Virus record (IMG/VR): IMGVR_UViG_3300047195_000698
Span: 1 to 35,567 of that record
Source of the DNA: a virus
Length of the DNA: 35,567 nucleotides
Reading direction: 5' to 3' (one strand)
Both the position numbers and the translations under genes were made by a program. The notes below the pieces were generated by a model that was given only the letters and a program-made list of their open reading frames with translations, did not search any database and was not told the origin of the DNA. Of the stretch, positions 13,843-20,703 are shown piece after piece (position 1 is the first letter of the stretch; every line of letters starts with the position of its first letter).

Positions 13843-15548
13843 TGGTTCAAATGGTTTACGGATTGCCGGAAGGGTTTAAAGATAAGGTTCTTGCTGTTTT
13901 AACTGACAGCTCTACAGAACTTAGGTCTAGGTTGGGTGTTCTTGGATTTAATTTCAATCCTCTTGGACGTTTTTGGACTCGAAAAGATTTTCAACCACAT
14001 GTAGTCTCGACTCTCAGGTCTTTTGGTGTAGAACCATCAGAAGCAGTTCTGGAGGAATACAAAGAGCAGACCTGTTTTAGACCCATGCGGGTTTTTGAGG
14101 ATAATTTTAAATATGAGATGTTGCTTCCTTATCAGGAAGAGGCCCTTAATTTTACCAAGAATGCAAAATCGTGTGTAATAGCCTTATCCATAGGACTAGG
14201 GAAGACCATTGTAGCTATAGGCTACGCCGATTTTTTAGGTCAGAAAAATCTTATAGTTTGCCCCGCTTCGTTGAGATCGCAATGGAATTCAGAGCTGGCT
14301 AAATTCAACAACAAAGAGCCGTCTAGAATTGTAATTGAGGGAAATAGAACAAAACGCAAAAATCAATGGGAATTAGCTCAAGATTGTCAATATGTGGTGT
14401 GTTCATACGATTTATTACGCCAGGAAGAAGACTTGATACAAGCGAAAAAATACTTAAGTGGAGGGCTGCTTATATGTGATGAAATAATGAGGGCCAAGAC
14501 ATCTTCTTCTCTACGAGCTAAAGCTGTAAAAGATCTTCGAAGTTCTGCTTATTGTTGTATAGGACTTACTGGTACTTTAATTGACAATCACTTAGGAGAA
14601 TTTTATACAATTTTAAATTTAGTCAGCCCTAATTTTATGCCATCTTATGAGAGATTTGCAGAAACATTTCTTGTAAGAGAACAAAAATTTGGTATGCATG
14701 GAAAAAATTACTGGATAATTCATGGCACGAAAAATATTGATGAGTTTAGAAATTTAATAAAACCACTGGTAATTAGAAAAGAGAAGCGAGAGTGTTTGGT
14801 ACTTCCACCGGCAAGCACAATAATTCGAAATATAGAAATGTCCAAGGAGCAAAAAAGAATTGAGAAAAGACTCTTAGAACTCGCAAAAGACGACCCAGAT
14901 AATATCTTGAGGTATTTTACTTATGCACGGGAAAATACAATATCTCCTGATTTAATCCCGAAGGTTTTTGACCAACCCACCAGCAAGGGGCTGGATTTAT
15001 GGGCCTCTGTGTTGGGTGATGATTTAGGGGTAATAGATTCTGCTCCAAGTAGAGTCAAGCAACTGATCGAAGGTAGGATAAAGCCAGATGAGATCGTGTT
15101 GACTCCGAGGTTAGAGGAAATAAGAATCTTAATAGAGGAGTCGGGTTCCGAAAAACTAATTATTTTCTCAACCTATGTAAAAGCTTTGGAATTAATAAAA
15201 AGATGTATATTAGAAGAACCTTGTGCGATGGTTATAGGGGGCTGTAGTGTTGAGAAAGAAATAAGCAAATTCAGAAATGATCACAGAATACTCTTACTTT
15301 CTGAGGCCGGTATAGAGGGCCTTAACCTACAATTTACAAAAAATTTGGTTATAACCAATAGTGCCTGGACAATGAGCCGCATGGACCAGCTCCGTGGGAG
15401 AATTGAGAGGTCTGGGCAGATTCATCCCATGACTTTTTATGAACTTCGGAGCCCAAGCATAGTTGAGAGTAGAATTTTAAAAATCTTGGAAAGAAAAGAA
15501 AAATTGTCCGAGAGAGTATTGGCAAAAGAGGTAATGGGGGTGATATAA
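13842..15548 (+). CDS. SNF2-type superfamily 2 helicase/translocase (568 aa)
   Basis: ATP-driven dsDNA translocase or remodelling enzyme. An N-terminal domain of about 80 residues (GVLGFNFNPLGRFWTRKDFQ) is followed by LLPYQEEAL, Walker A GLGKT at 118-122, motif II DEIM at 213-216, motif III LTGTLIDN near 241, and in the second RecA domain motif V AGIEGLNLQ and motif VI QLRGRIERSGQ. All ATPase residues are present; the usual DEMGLGKT has become SIGLGKT and DEAH has become DEIM. Similar compact helicases occur in many phages near replication genes. A role in replication or recombination is inferred. Confidence 0.85.
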   Translation: MVQMVYGLPEGFKDKVLAVLTDSSTELRSRLGVLGFNFNPLGRFWTRKDFQPHVVSTLRSFGVEPSEAVLEEYKEQTCFRPMRVFEDNFKYEMLLPYQEEALNFTKNAKSCVIALSIGLGKTIVAIGYADFLGQKNLIVCPASLRSQWNSELAKFNNKEPSRIVIEGNRTKRKNQWELAQDCQYVVCSYDLLRQEEDLIQAKKYLSGGLLICDEIMRAKTSSSLRAKAVKDLRSSAYCCIGLTGTLIDNHLGEFYTILNLVSPNFMPSYERFAETFLVREQKFGMHGKNYWIIHGTKNIDEFRNLIKPLVIRKEKRECLVLPPASTIIRNIEMSKEQKRIEKRLLELAKDDPDNILRYFTYARENTISPDLIPKVFDQPTSKGLDLWASVLGDDLGVIDSAPSRVKQLIEGRIKPDEIVLTPRLEEIRILIEESGSEKLIIFSTYVKALELIKRCILEEPCAMVIGGCSVEKEISKFRNDHRILLLSEAGIEGLNLQFTKNLVITNSAWTMSRMDQLRGRIERSGQIHPMTFYELRSPSIVESRILKILERKEKLSERVLAKEVMGVI

Positions 15549-15556
15549 AGACAGAA

Positions 15557-15576
15557 AGATTTATATACTATTTATA
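15557..15576 (+). promoter_or_regulatory. Archaeal TATA-box promoter for thyA
   Basis: AAGATTTATATACTATTTAT contains two overlapping TATA-like boxes. The expected transcription start falls near 15585-15600, giving a 60-70 base leader with GGAGG before the ATG at 15657. Confidence 0.55.
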
Positions 15577-15578
15577 CT

Positions 15579-15656
15579 ATGAAAAAGTATTTCGGGTCTG
15601 AATATGATAACGTGCTCGTTATGATTGAAAAACTATACAGCGTGGAGGAAATATAA
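15579..15656 (+). CDS. Possible 25-aa peptide upstream of thyA
   Basis: ATG 15579 opens MKKYFGSEYDNVLVMIEKL and ends with a TAA abutting the thyA ATG, like other gene junctions here. Depending on which TATA box is used, the start may fall upstream of the mRNA start. It may be translationally coupled to thyA or may be chance. Confidence 0.3.
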   Translation: MKKYFGSEYDNVLVMIEKLYSVEEI

Positions 15657-16421
15657 ATGCATCCCCTCTTCACCCCTGAAGAAAACTATGATTTTCTGAA
15701 CCATTCCATTAAGGCAGATTCTATAGCCTCCGCATACAAACAAGCCCTAACAACTATTTTAACCCACGGAATTGATTTCAAGGATGAGCGCGGGGATAAA
15801 ATGAAGACCCTTTTTAATTTGATGGTGACGGTTAAAAGGCCTCTGGAGGGGTTAGAAGAATTAGAAGAGATGCATAAGCGAGGTTTGTCTCCTTATAGTA
15901 GAGAGTTTTTAGATTCTTATGCAGATCAACTTATTAATGGCCCAAAAGAGAGCGAATACCCCTTTGAATATAATTATAATGAAAGATTGAGAAAAAGATG
16001 GTCCCGATTGGGTAAAAATGAGTTTCAATCTTTAGAGAATGATGAAGTAGTTGATTCAGAATATTTAGATCAAATAGACCAAGCAATCAAAAATTTGAAT
16101 AAAAATCCTAATTCAAGAAGAATTGTTTGTGTTACCTGGATTCCATCTGTGGATACTAGAAAAATTGATGTGCCTTGTTTGAACTACCTTGTATTTTATA
16201 ACATAAGCGGTAAGTTGCACCTAAGTGTAGCATTTCGCTCACACGATGTTTTCGGAGCGTATGCTTCAAATCTTTACGGGATATCGCGACTATTGGAATA
16301 TGTGGCCTTAAGGACGGGTTTGAAAATAGGAACTTTAACCGTAATTTCTGTAAATGCTCACTACAACAGGTTGTTCGAAGAGGATGTAATTCGGATAATA
16401 AAATATAAAAGGCGGTGTTAG
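15657..16421 (+). CDS. thyA: Thymidylate synthase, ThyA family (254 aa)
   Basis: Converts dUMP to dTMP using a methylene-folate or archaeal pterin donor. Recognised from the conserved half: NSRRIVCVTW near residue 155, catalytic Cys174 in DVPCLNYL, the phosphate-binding RSHDVFGAY, SNLYGISRLLEYVA containing the asparagine that selects dUMP, and VNAHYN. The short length and the DVPCLNYLVFY wording resemble the methanogen-type ThyA rather than bacterial ThyA. The asparagine argues against dCMP hydroxymethylase. Pairs logically with the dUTPase-family gene at 3728. Confidence 0.85.
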   Translation: MHPLFTPEENYDFLNHSIKADSIASAYKQALTTILTHGIDFKDERGDKMKTLFNLMVTVKRPLEGLEELEEMHKRGLSPYSREFLDSYADQLINGPKESEYPFEYNYNERLRKRWSRLGKNEFQSLENDEVVDSEYLDQIDQAIKNLNKNPNSRRIVCVTWIPSVDTRKIDVPCLNYLVFYNISGKLHLSVAFRSHDVFGAYASNLYGISRLLEYVALRTGLKIGTLTVISVNAHYNRLFEEDVIRIIKYKRRC

Positions 16422-16424
16422 AGA

Positions 16425-16625
16425 ATGAACCAAGATTTAGACAAAGAATATTTTTGTGATGAAAATGGTCTCGGATTACTAGAAGAGGCTTTGAGTCTTT
16501 TAGAAAAAGTTCGTGAAAAGCGAGTTCTGGATAGAGAAGTAATGTATGCTATCAATAGGTCAGCTCATAATTTAATGTGGTTCTTGGGGAATGAGATTAG
16601 GGAAGTAAAGGACCGAAAACTATAA
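16425..16625 (+). CDS. Hypothetical protein (66 aa)
   Basis: It follows thyA by three bases. All-helical and acidic (LGLLEEALSLLEKVREKRV). Its stop lies inside the next promoter. Unknown function. Confidence 0.6.
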   Translation: MNQDLDKEYFCDENGLGLLEEALSLLEKVREKRVLDREVMYAINRSAHNLMWFLGNEIREVKDRKL

Positions 16626-16633
16626 ATAGTTTT
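16616..16633 (+). promoter_or_regulatory. TATA-box promoter within an 8-bp inverted repeat
   Basis: AAAACTATAAATAGTTTT: the TATA box ACTATAAATAG is flanked by 8-base inverted arms around AA, so it could also be an operator or be active on both strands. Transcription to the right would start near 16650. Confidence 0.6.
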
Positions 16634-16792
16634 AGTGTGCTATTATATCAGGCGGGAGCTAAATACATACCTATAGCCGTTTAAATTGCGGCCCCGCCAC
16701 CTCCGCTTCAACAGAGAGTCTGTGGAGTAATTTGGTGTGACCATTTCTACTTCACAGATTTGATGTTGTTTCTAGAAGGAGATGTCTAAACT
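16634..16792 (+). other. Structured untranslated leader of the gene at 16793
   Basis: About 140 bases lie between the expected transcription start (near 16650) and the ATG, unusually long here, where several genes look leaderless. GGCGGG (16651-16656) pairs with CCCGCC (16693-16698), and ACAGA (16711-16715) with TCTGT (16719-16723), extendable by CTCC/GGAG. AAGGAGATG precedes the start. It could be a regulatory leader or a small RNA. No coding frame seen. Confidence 0.45.
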
Positions 16793-17524
16793 ATGTCGAG
16801 TCTTAATGGATTTTTAGTCCAGGTTCCCGAATGTTTAGAGGAAACCTGCGACAACTATGTTGTAATGCAACACGGTCAGCAATATTCTTTAAAGCTATCA
16901 AACCACCACAAAGATAGCGGGTCTTGTAAACCGTGTGACGCAGATGCGTATATCGATGGGAAATTCGTGGGATCATGGCGCATCCCATTTGGTCAGAATA
17001 TTCTTTTAGAAAGATCTGTAAATGATTCTGGAAAGTTTACAGCCTATCGAAAAGATTCCGCGGAGGCTAAACAGGCTGGGATTGATTCTAATTCTTCGGA
17101 ATTAGGTCTAATTAAGGTTGTATTTAGACCGGGGACAAAGAAAATACAGGTGGCGAGGGTGGTAATAAGTTATCCTTATGTCCCGTTGCCTTATATTGAT
17201 CCCAACCCTTGGCCCTGGCATATATATTGGAATACGACATCTGATAGTAACACCTACAGTTGTAATACAACCAGCACCGCTTCTTATAACTCAGGAAATG
17301 AGCCACAAGGAACTCTTACTAGGTCTTGCGAAAATCTAGTCGGCGGAGGAACTGGACTATCTGGGGAAAGCAGCCAGAGGTTTAGCGAGGTTGAAGAATT
17401 GTCTTACGATGAGCCCTGTACTACGATATTTTTAAGATTGGCCTTCAGGGATGAAGAGCCTAGACCTTTGGAGAAAGTCGAAAGGAGGGTGTATAGTACT
17501 ACCATTCCAAGACCGCTGAGGTGA
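16793..17524 (+). CDS. Conserved virion-type protein (243 aa)
   Basis: The body follows a pattern I recognise from hypothetical proteins in tailed phages and large eukaryotic viruses: YSLKLSN, then CDADAYIDGKFVGSWRIPFG, LERSVNDSGKFTAYR, GLIKVVFRPG, and near the C-terminus GGTGLSGESSQRFSEVE followed by TTIFLRLAF. The middle contains a Pro/Trp-rich stretch (YIDPNPWPWHIYW) and a Ser/Thr/Asn-rich linker. The family has no proven function to my knowledge; beta-rich build suggests a structural or surface protein. It has its own promoter and long leader and is followed by a T-rich tract. Confidence 0.6.
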   Translation: MSSLNGFLVQVPECLEETCDNYVVMQHGQQYSLKLSNHHKDSGSCKPCDADAYIDGKFVGSWRIPFGQNILLERSVNDSGKFTAYRKDSAEAKQAGIDSNSSELGLIKVVFRPGTKKIQVARVVISYPYVPLPYIDPNPWPWHIYWNTTSDSNTYSCNTTSTASYNSGNEPQGTLTRSCENLVGGGTGLSGESSQRFSEVEELSYDEPCTTIFLRLAFRDEEPRPLEKVERRVYSTTIPRPLR

Positions 17525-17546
17525 ATTTTTAATTTTATTTTTTAAT
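17525..17546 (+). terminator. T-rich archaeal-type terminator
   Basis: Directly after the stop, AATTTTTAATTTTATTTTTT carries three T runs. Oligo-T tracts without a stable hairpin are the common archaeal termination signal. Confidence 0.5.
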
Positions 17547-17563
17547 AATAAAGGAGAATTATA

Positions 17564-17713
17564 ATGAGTTTAAAAAATCCCAAAACCGTTATCTTTGAGG
17601 AAAAATATGGAGTAAACATTGAAGATTTCTCTACTACCCAAGAAATAGATAAATTCATAGAAAAGAGAGAAGGTAGAAAATTAAAAGTGATTACAGTAAA
17701 TTTGATAAGTTAA
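17564..17713 (+). CDS. Hypothetical protein (49 aa)
   Basis: AAGGAG (17551-17556) is well placed before the ATG. The frame begins MSLKNPKTVIFEEKYGV and ends KLKVITVNLIS. Short mixed alpha/beta protein, unknown function. Confidence 0.5.
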   Translation: MSLKNPKTVIFEEKYGVNIEDFSTTQEIDKFIEKREGRKLKVITVNLIS

Positions 17714-17714
17714 T

Positions 17715-18038
17715 GTGGGGATAAAGAACTTGACCCGAACCCTTCGTAGGTATAACCTTGGCCCAATTTTATCAGGCCCAGGATACAGAAGTTACGTTAT
17801 GAGCAATCTAGATAACCTAGAAATTGTACAAGAAGCAGAGTGGGATTATTTTTTCAAGAGATATGGATATTATTGCTGCGGAAACTGTAAAGGCTGTAAG
17901 AAATATAAAATTAAAGAGGATTTAGAGCGCAAGGCTAGAGAGAAGAGATGGGTGGAGATGGAGATTGAAAATATAGATCTAGAAGAAATACATCCTTTGG
18001 GTATCGACGATTATGATTATGATTTTGGGTTTGATTAA
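17715..18038 (+). CDS. Cysteine-motif hypothetical protein (107 aa)
   Basis: GTG start two bases after the previous stop; no clear ribosome-binding site, so coupling is likely. CCGNCKGCKKYK (residues 55-66) is a probable metal site; the C-terminus is acidic and aromatic (DDYDYDFGFD). Unknown function. Confidence 0.6.
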   Translation: MGIKNLTRTLRRYNLGPILSGPGYRSYVMSNLDNLEIVQEAEWDYFFKRYGYYCCGNCKGCKKYKIKEDLERKAREKRWVEMEIENIDLEEIHPLGIDDYDYDFGFD

Positions 18039-18077
18039 CCGAAACCTATTTAATCTCATAACTCTATTTTATAGAGT
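18039..18077 (+). promoter_or_regulatory. Promoter plus start-adjacent inverted repeat
   Basis: The TATA-like CCTATTTAATCTC (18045-18057) is about 28 bases before the ATG at 18078. ACTCTAT (18061-18067) and ATAGAGT (18071-18077) form a perfect 7-bp inverted repeat that ends at the ATG, placed over the expected transcription start: a good operator position. Confidence 0.5.
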
Positions 18078-18311
18078 ATGAAAGACATTTCTGTAAAAAT
18101 AGTAGGAAGGAAAAATTTCATCGATTTAAAAGTTAAAGATAACTCAACAATTAACGATCTTAAAATTAAACTAGCGGATCAAATAAGTGTTACTCCTAAA
18201 AATTGGGGAATTTATATTAGAGGACCAAATCGTCTATACCGAGTTGATGACAGAAAATTAGTAACAGATAAAATAAAATACTATTTTTACCCCAATATAG
18301 TTATTCGATAA
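18078..18311 (+). CDS. Possible ubiquitin-like (beta-grasp) protein (77 aa)
   Basis: The length and segment order match ubiquitin: a first strand (ISVKIVG), a second (NFIDLKV), the STINDLKIKLADQ helix at the place of ubiquitin's TIENVKAKIQDK, a VTPKNWGIYIRG segment like PPDQQRLIFAG, and a last strand NIVIR. There is no C-terminal di-glycine, so it is not an obvious conjugated modifier. The similarity is by eye. It stands alone under its own promoter. Confidence 0.4.
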   Translation: MKDISVKIVGRKNFIDLKVKDNSTINDLKIKLADQISVTPKNWGIYIRGPNRLYRVDDRKLVTDKIKYYFYPNIVIR

Positions 18312-18322
18312 TCTTTTTGGCC

Positions 18323-18339
18323 CGTTAACTATTTATACT
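18323..18339 (+). promoter_or_regulatory. TATA-box promoter (leaderless) for RNA ligase
   Basis: CGTTAACTATTTATACT recurs exactly at 19063-19079. The ATG at 18360 lies about 28 bases from the TATA centre and no ribosome-binding site is seen, so the transcript is probably leaderless. Confidence 0.75.
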
Positions 18340-18359
18340 CACGGCACCTATTTCTGTCT

Positions 18360-19058
18360 ATGTCCGTCAAAGTCCTAGGCAGAAAAGCCTACCATAGAAT
18401 TCCTCACCTTTCTCAAGGGAGTCATTTGGGCGCGGGAGATTTTAGAATTTCTGAAGGACAGAGCAAAATCTGCACCGAGAAAGCAAGGAAGGGTGATTAT
18501 ATAATTTGCCAGGAAAAATTAGACGGCACATCCGTAGCAGTAACACGAAAAGATGGAATTTTAATACCAATAAATCGCGCGGGCTATGAGGCCATAAGTG
18601 CTAAATGGAAACAGCATCACCTTTTCGCTAACTGGGTTTATAAAAATTTAGATCATTTTGAGTTTTTAGAAGAAGGACAACGGCTTTGTGGTGAGTGGCT
18701 GGCTCAAGCCCACGGAACTTTATATAATTTAGAACATATTCCGTTTGTAGCTTTTGATCTAATTGGACCAGGCGGGGTTAAAGTGTATAATGATTTTGAC
18801 TCTATTGTGCCTAATTGGTTTCCAAGGCCTTATTTGCTTCATCAAGGTGGGCCTTTTTCTATTCAAGATGCAGAAAATGCGATTGGGGAACTTGGACATC
18901 ATGGAGCTACTGAATTAGCCGAAGGCGTTGTGTGGAGGGTAGAGCGAGACGGAAAAATAGAGTTTATGGCTAAGTATGTTCGAGGGAGCAAAGTAATTGG
19001 TAAGTATCTAGATGGCGAAATAGAGGTTTGGAATCTTGGACTGGAGAAGTGGATTTAA
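18360..19058 (+). CDS. RNA ligase, Rnl2-like nucleotidyltransferase (232 aa)
   Basis: ATP-dependent ligase that joins RNA ends through lysine adenylation. Motif I EKLDGTS with K53, motif III GEWLAQAHG near residue 117, motif IIIa FVAFDL near 134, motif IV AEGVVWRVE near 193 and motif V FMAKYVR near 209. The HLSQGSHLG start and short length fit the T4 Rnl2/viral RNA ligase group, without an OB fold. RNA repair, such as tRNA resealing after host cleavage, is the usual proposal; the true substrate is unknown. Confidence 0.82.
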   Translation: MSVKVLGRKAYHRIPHLSQGSHLGAGDFRISEGQSKICTEKARKGDYIICQEKLDGTSVAVTRKDGILIPINRAGYEAISAKWKQHHLFANWVYKNLDHFEFLEEGQRLCGEWLAQAHGTLYNLEHIPFVAFDLIGPGGVKVYNDFDSIVPNWFPRPYLLHQGGPFSIQDAENAIGELGHHGATELAEGVVWRVERDGKIEFMAKYVRGSKVIGKYLDGEIEVWNLGLEKWI

Positions 19059-19062
19059 CGGG

Positions 19063-19079
19063 CGTTAACTATTTATACT
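19063..19079 (+). promoter_or_regulatory. TATA-box promoter, copy of the RNA-ligase promoter
   Basis: CGTTAACTATTTATACT is identical to 18323-18339. Here a 10-15 base leader with GTGTGAT precedes the ATG at 19116. Confidence 0.7.
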
Positions 19080-19115
19080 TATAGTGCTCATAGTTTGAGC
19101 GCGAGTGTGATATAA

Positions 19116-19442
19116 ATGAAAATGACTATTGAGATGGATGTAAATCGGGAGCAAGCTATAACGCTCCGCGAGATGTTTAAATATTGGAATAGACTTGCTG
19201 GAATTGGATCAAGTAGATATGTTGCATTTTTTGTAGATGGGGATGGAAATTTTCATCCAGACATAAAAATGGAGTTCTCTGAAGAATTACCTAAACTTGA
19301 AGAAAAATATTTAGAATCTGCAATAAAGAAAAATCCACATGGTTATAAGGTTTATGAAGGTGATAGATTCTATGACTTTGATCCAATAGGCTGGGCTCTT
19401 TTAAAGAAAGAACACCCGGAAGAGTTTAAGCGAAAAGTATAA
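19116..19442 (+). CDS. Hypothetical protein (108 aa), 3' end in the IS left end
   Basis: It begins MKMTIEMDVNREQAITLREM and contains VAFFVDGDGNFHPDIKMEF, a pattern seen in small phage proteins. The C-terminal FKRKV and stop fall inside the 20-bp segment shared with the insertion at 897, so the last residues may be encoded by the transposon and the original gene may have been slightly different. Confidence 0.6.
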   Translation: MKMTIEMDVNREQAITLREMFKYWNRLAGIGSSRYVAFFVDGDGNFHPDIKMEFSEELPKLEEKYLESAIKKNPHGYKVYEGDRFYDFDPIGWALLKKEHPEEFKRKV

Positions 19443-20666
19443 ATACTATGAAGTACATAATACCAAGAGTCCTATGACTAAGAAAACCTATAAATTTAGG
19501 ATTTTTCCTTCTAAGGAACAAGTCCGTATCTTGAACGAGACGCTTGATCTTTGTAGGTGGACCTATAATCAAACCTTGGCTTACAGAAAGAACCTTTGGG
19601 AAACTGAGCAGAAAAATACATCTAAGTACGATTCTCATTATTTGCTCCCTATTTGGAAACAGGAAAAGCCGGAGCTAAAAAATGTATTCTCACAGGCGCT
19701 CCAGAATGTTCAGGAAAGAGTAGACTTGGCTTTTCAAGCATTCTTCCGTAGAGTAAAGGCTCACGAAAATCCGGGCTATCCTAGATTCAAGGGAAAGGGT
19801 TGGTATGATAGTTTTACCTATCCTCAGTCTGGGTTCGGACTTAAAGATGATAAGATCCTTTGGCTTTCCAAGATTGGTGAAATCAAGATAAAACTTCATA
19901 GAAAAATTGAAGGCACAATAAAGAGGCTTACGATCAACAGATCAACACGAGGAAAGTGGCATGTGTCTTTTTCTGTAGAACAACGGTTAAATCACGATTT
20001 AACTGAACCCCAGGTTTCACACAGCGATTTGGTTATAGGCATTGATCTTGGTTTAACTAGTTTCGCCACTTTCTCGGACGGTAGCAAAATTGAGAACCCT
20101 AGGTTTTTTAGAATCGAAGAAAGGGCGCTCTCTAAAACCCAATCCAAAAGAGATAAGTTGCCGAAGGGTTCGTTAGAGAGGAACAAAGTAACTAAAGTTG
20201 TACGAAGAATTCATGAGAGAATTGCCAATAAAAGGCTGAATTTCGCACATCAACTCAGTCATGATTTGGTGGAGAAATACGGAATTCTTTGCTTTGAAGA
20301 TTTGAATATAAAAACCATGATGCAGACTGCTCCGCGCAGTCTAGCCAAGAGCATATCCGACGCTTCTTGGAACTTTCTAGTAAGACTAACACAGTACAAG
20401 GCTGAAAGTGCTGGTAGTGTAGTGGTTTTAGTAGATCCAAAGAATACGTCCCAAATGTGCTCAAGGTGCGGGGTAATTGTACCCAAAGACCTCTCTGTTC
20501 GAGTCCATAAATGTACTTGTGGATTAGAAATGGATAGGGATCAAAACGCCGCATTGAATATTTTGAGACTGGGACTACAGTCTCTCGGCCAAATAAAACG
20601 GGTCGTAGAAGCCCCGCTCTTTCACCCGAATTGTTATTCGGGTGCTTTAGGGTGGGGAGTGGTCAC
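19426..20666 (+). mobile_element. TnpB-only IS200/IS605-type element
   Basis: The left limit is set by TTAAGCGAAAAGTATAAATA (19426-19445), identical to 897-916 in the non-autonomous element; the right limit by the GGTGGGGAGTGGTCAC omega-RNA end shared, with small changes, with 1-127 and 962-1088. It carries tnpB but no tnpA transposase, so movement would need one supplied elsewhere. Exact ends are uncertain by several bases. Confidence 0.7.
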
Positions 20667-20685
20667 ACTTAGCAAACCTATATAG
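19474..20685 (+). CDS. tnpB: TnpB RNA-guided nuclease
   Basis: TnpB proteins are RNA-guided DNA endonucleases, ancestors of Cas12, using an omega RNA from the element's right end. The N-terminus (KFRIFPSKEQVRILNETL, RWTYNQTL) is the usual helix-turn-helix region. The RuvC-like residues are present: D191 in GIDLG, E275 in FEDLN, and DRDQNAALNIL around D356. The zinc ribbon is CSRCG (near 329) with CTCG. The 403-aa protein appears complete and active. A TATA box (AAAAGTATAAATAC) is about 32 bases before the ATG. The last 30 codons overlap the omega-RNA region. Confidence 0.93.
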   Translation: MTKKTYKFRIFPSKEQVRILNETLDLCRWTYNQTLAYRKNLWETEQKNTSKYDSHYLLPIWKQEKPELKNVFSQALQNVQERVDLAFQAFFRRVKAHENPGYPRFKGKGWYDSFTYPQSGFGLKDDKILWLSKIGEIKIKLHRKIEGTIKRLTINRSTRGKWHVSFSVEQRLNHDLTEPQVSHSDLVIGIDLGLTSFATFSDGSKIENPRFFRIEERALSKTQSKRDKLPKGSLERNKVTKVVRRIHERIANKRLNFAHQLSHDLVEKYGILCFEDLNIKTMMQTAPRSLAKSISDASWNFLVRLTQYKAESAGSVVVLVDPKNTSQMCSRCGVIVPKDLSVRVHKCTCGLEMDRDQNAALNILRLGLQSLGQIKRVVEAPLFHPNCYSGALGWGVVTLSKPI

Positions 20686-20686
20686 C
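20540..20686 (+). ncRNA. Predicted omega RNA with guide
   Basis: The 3' scaffold has nested stems: GCCCC with GGGG outside and CACCCGAA (20623-20630) with TTCGGGTG (20637-20644) around a TTGTTA loop, ending at GGTCAC (20666). By analogy with studied TnpB systems the following ~16-20 bases (ACTTAGCAAACCTATATAGC) would be the guide. The 5' end is not known and is set arbitrarily. Confidence 0.6.
20677..20686 (+). promoter_or_regulatory. TATA-like promoter next to the IS right end
   Basis: CCTATATAGC lies about 24 bases before the ATG at 20704, and overlaps the predicted guide of the omega RNA. The IS may have inserted just upstream of this promoter. Confidence 0.45.
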
Positions 20687-20703
20687 GTATCAAGGTAAAA
20701 ACC

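Noticed and set aside
15657-16421. dCMP hydroxymethylase making modified DNA
   Set aside because: The residue that selects the base is asparagine, as in thymidylate synthases, and no glucosyl-transferase or kinase for modified bases is seen.
18360-19058. Second DNA ligase
   Set aside because: The protein is short, lacks the C-terminal OB domain and has the EKLDGTS and GEWLAQAHG motifs of Rnl2-like RNA ligases.
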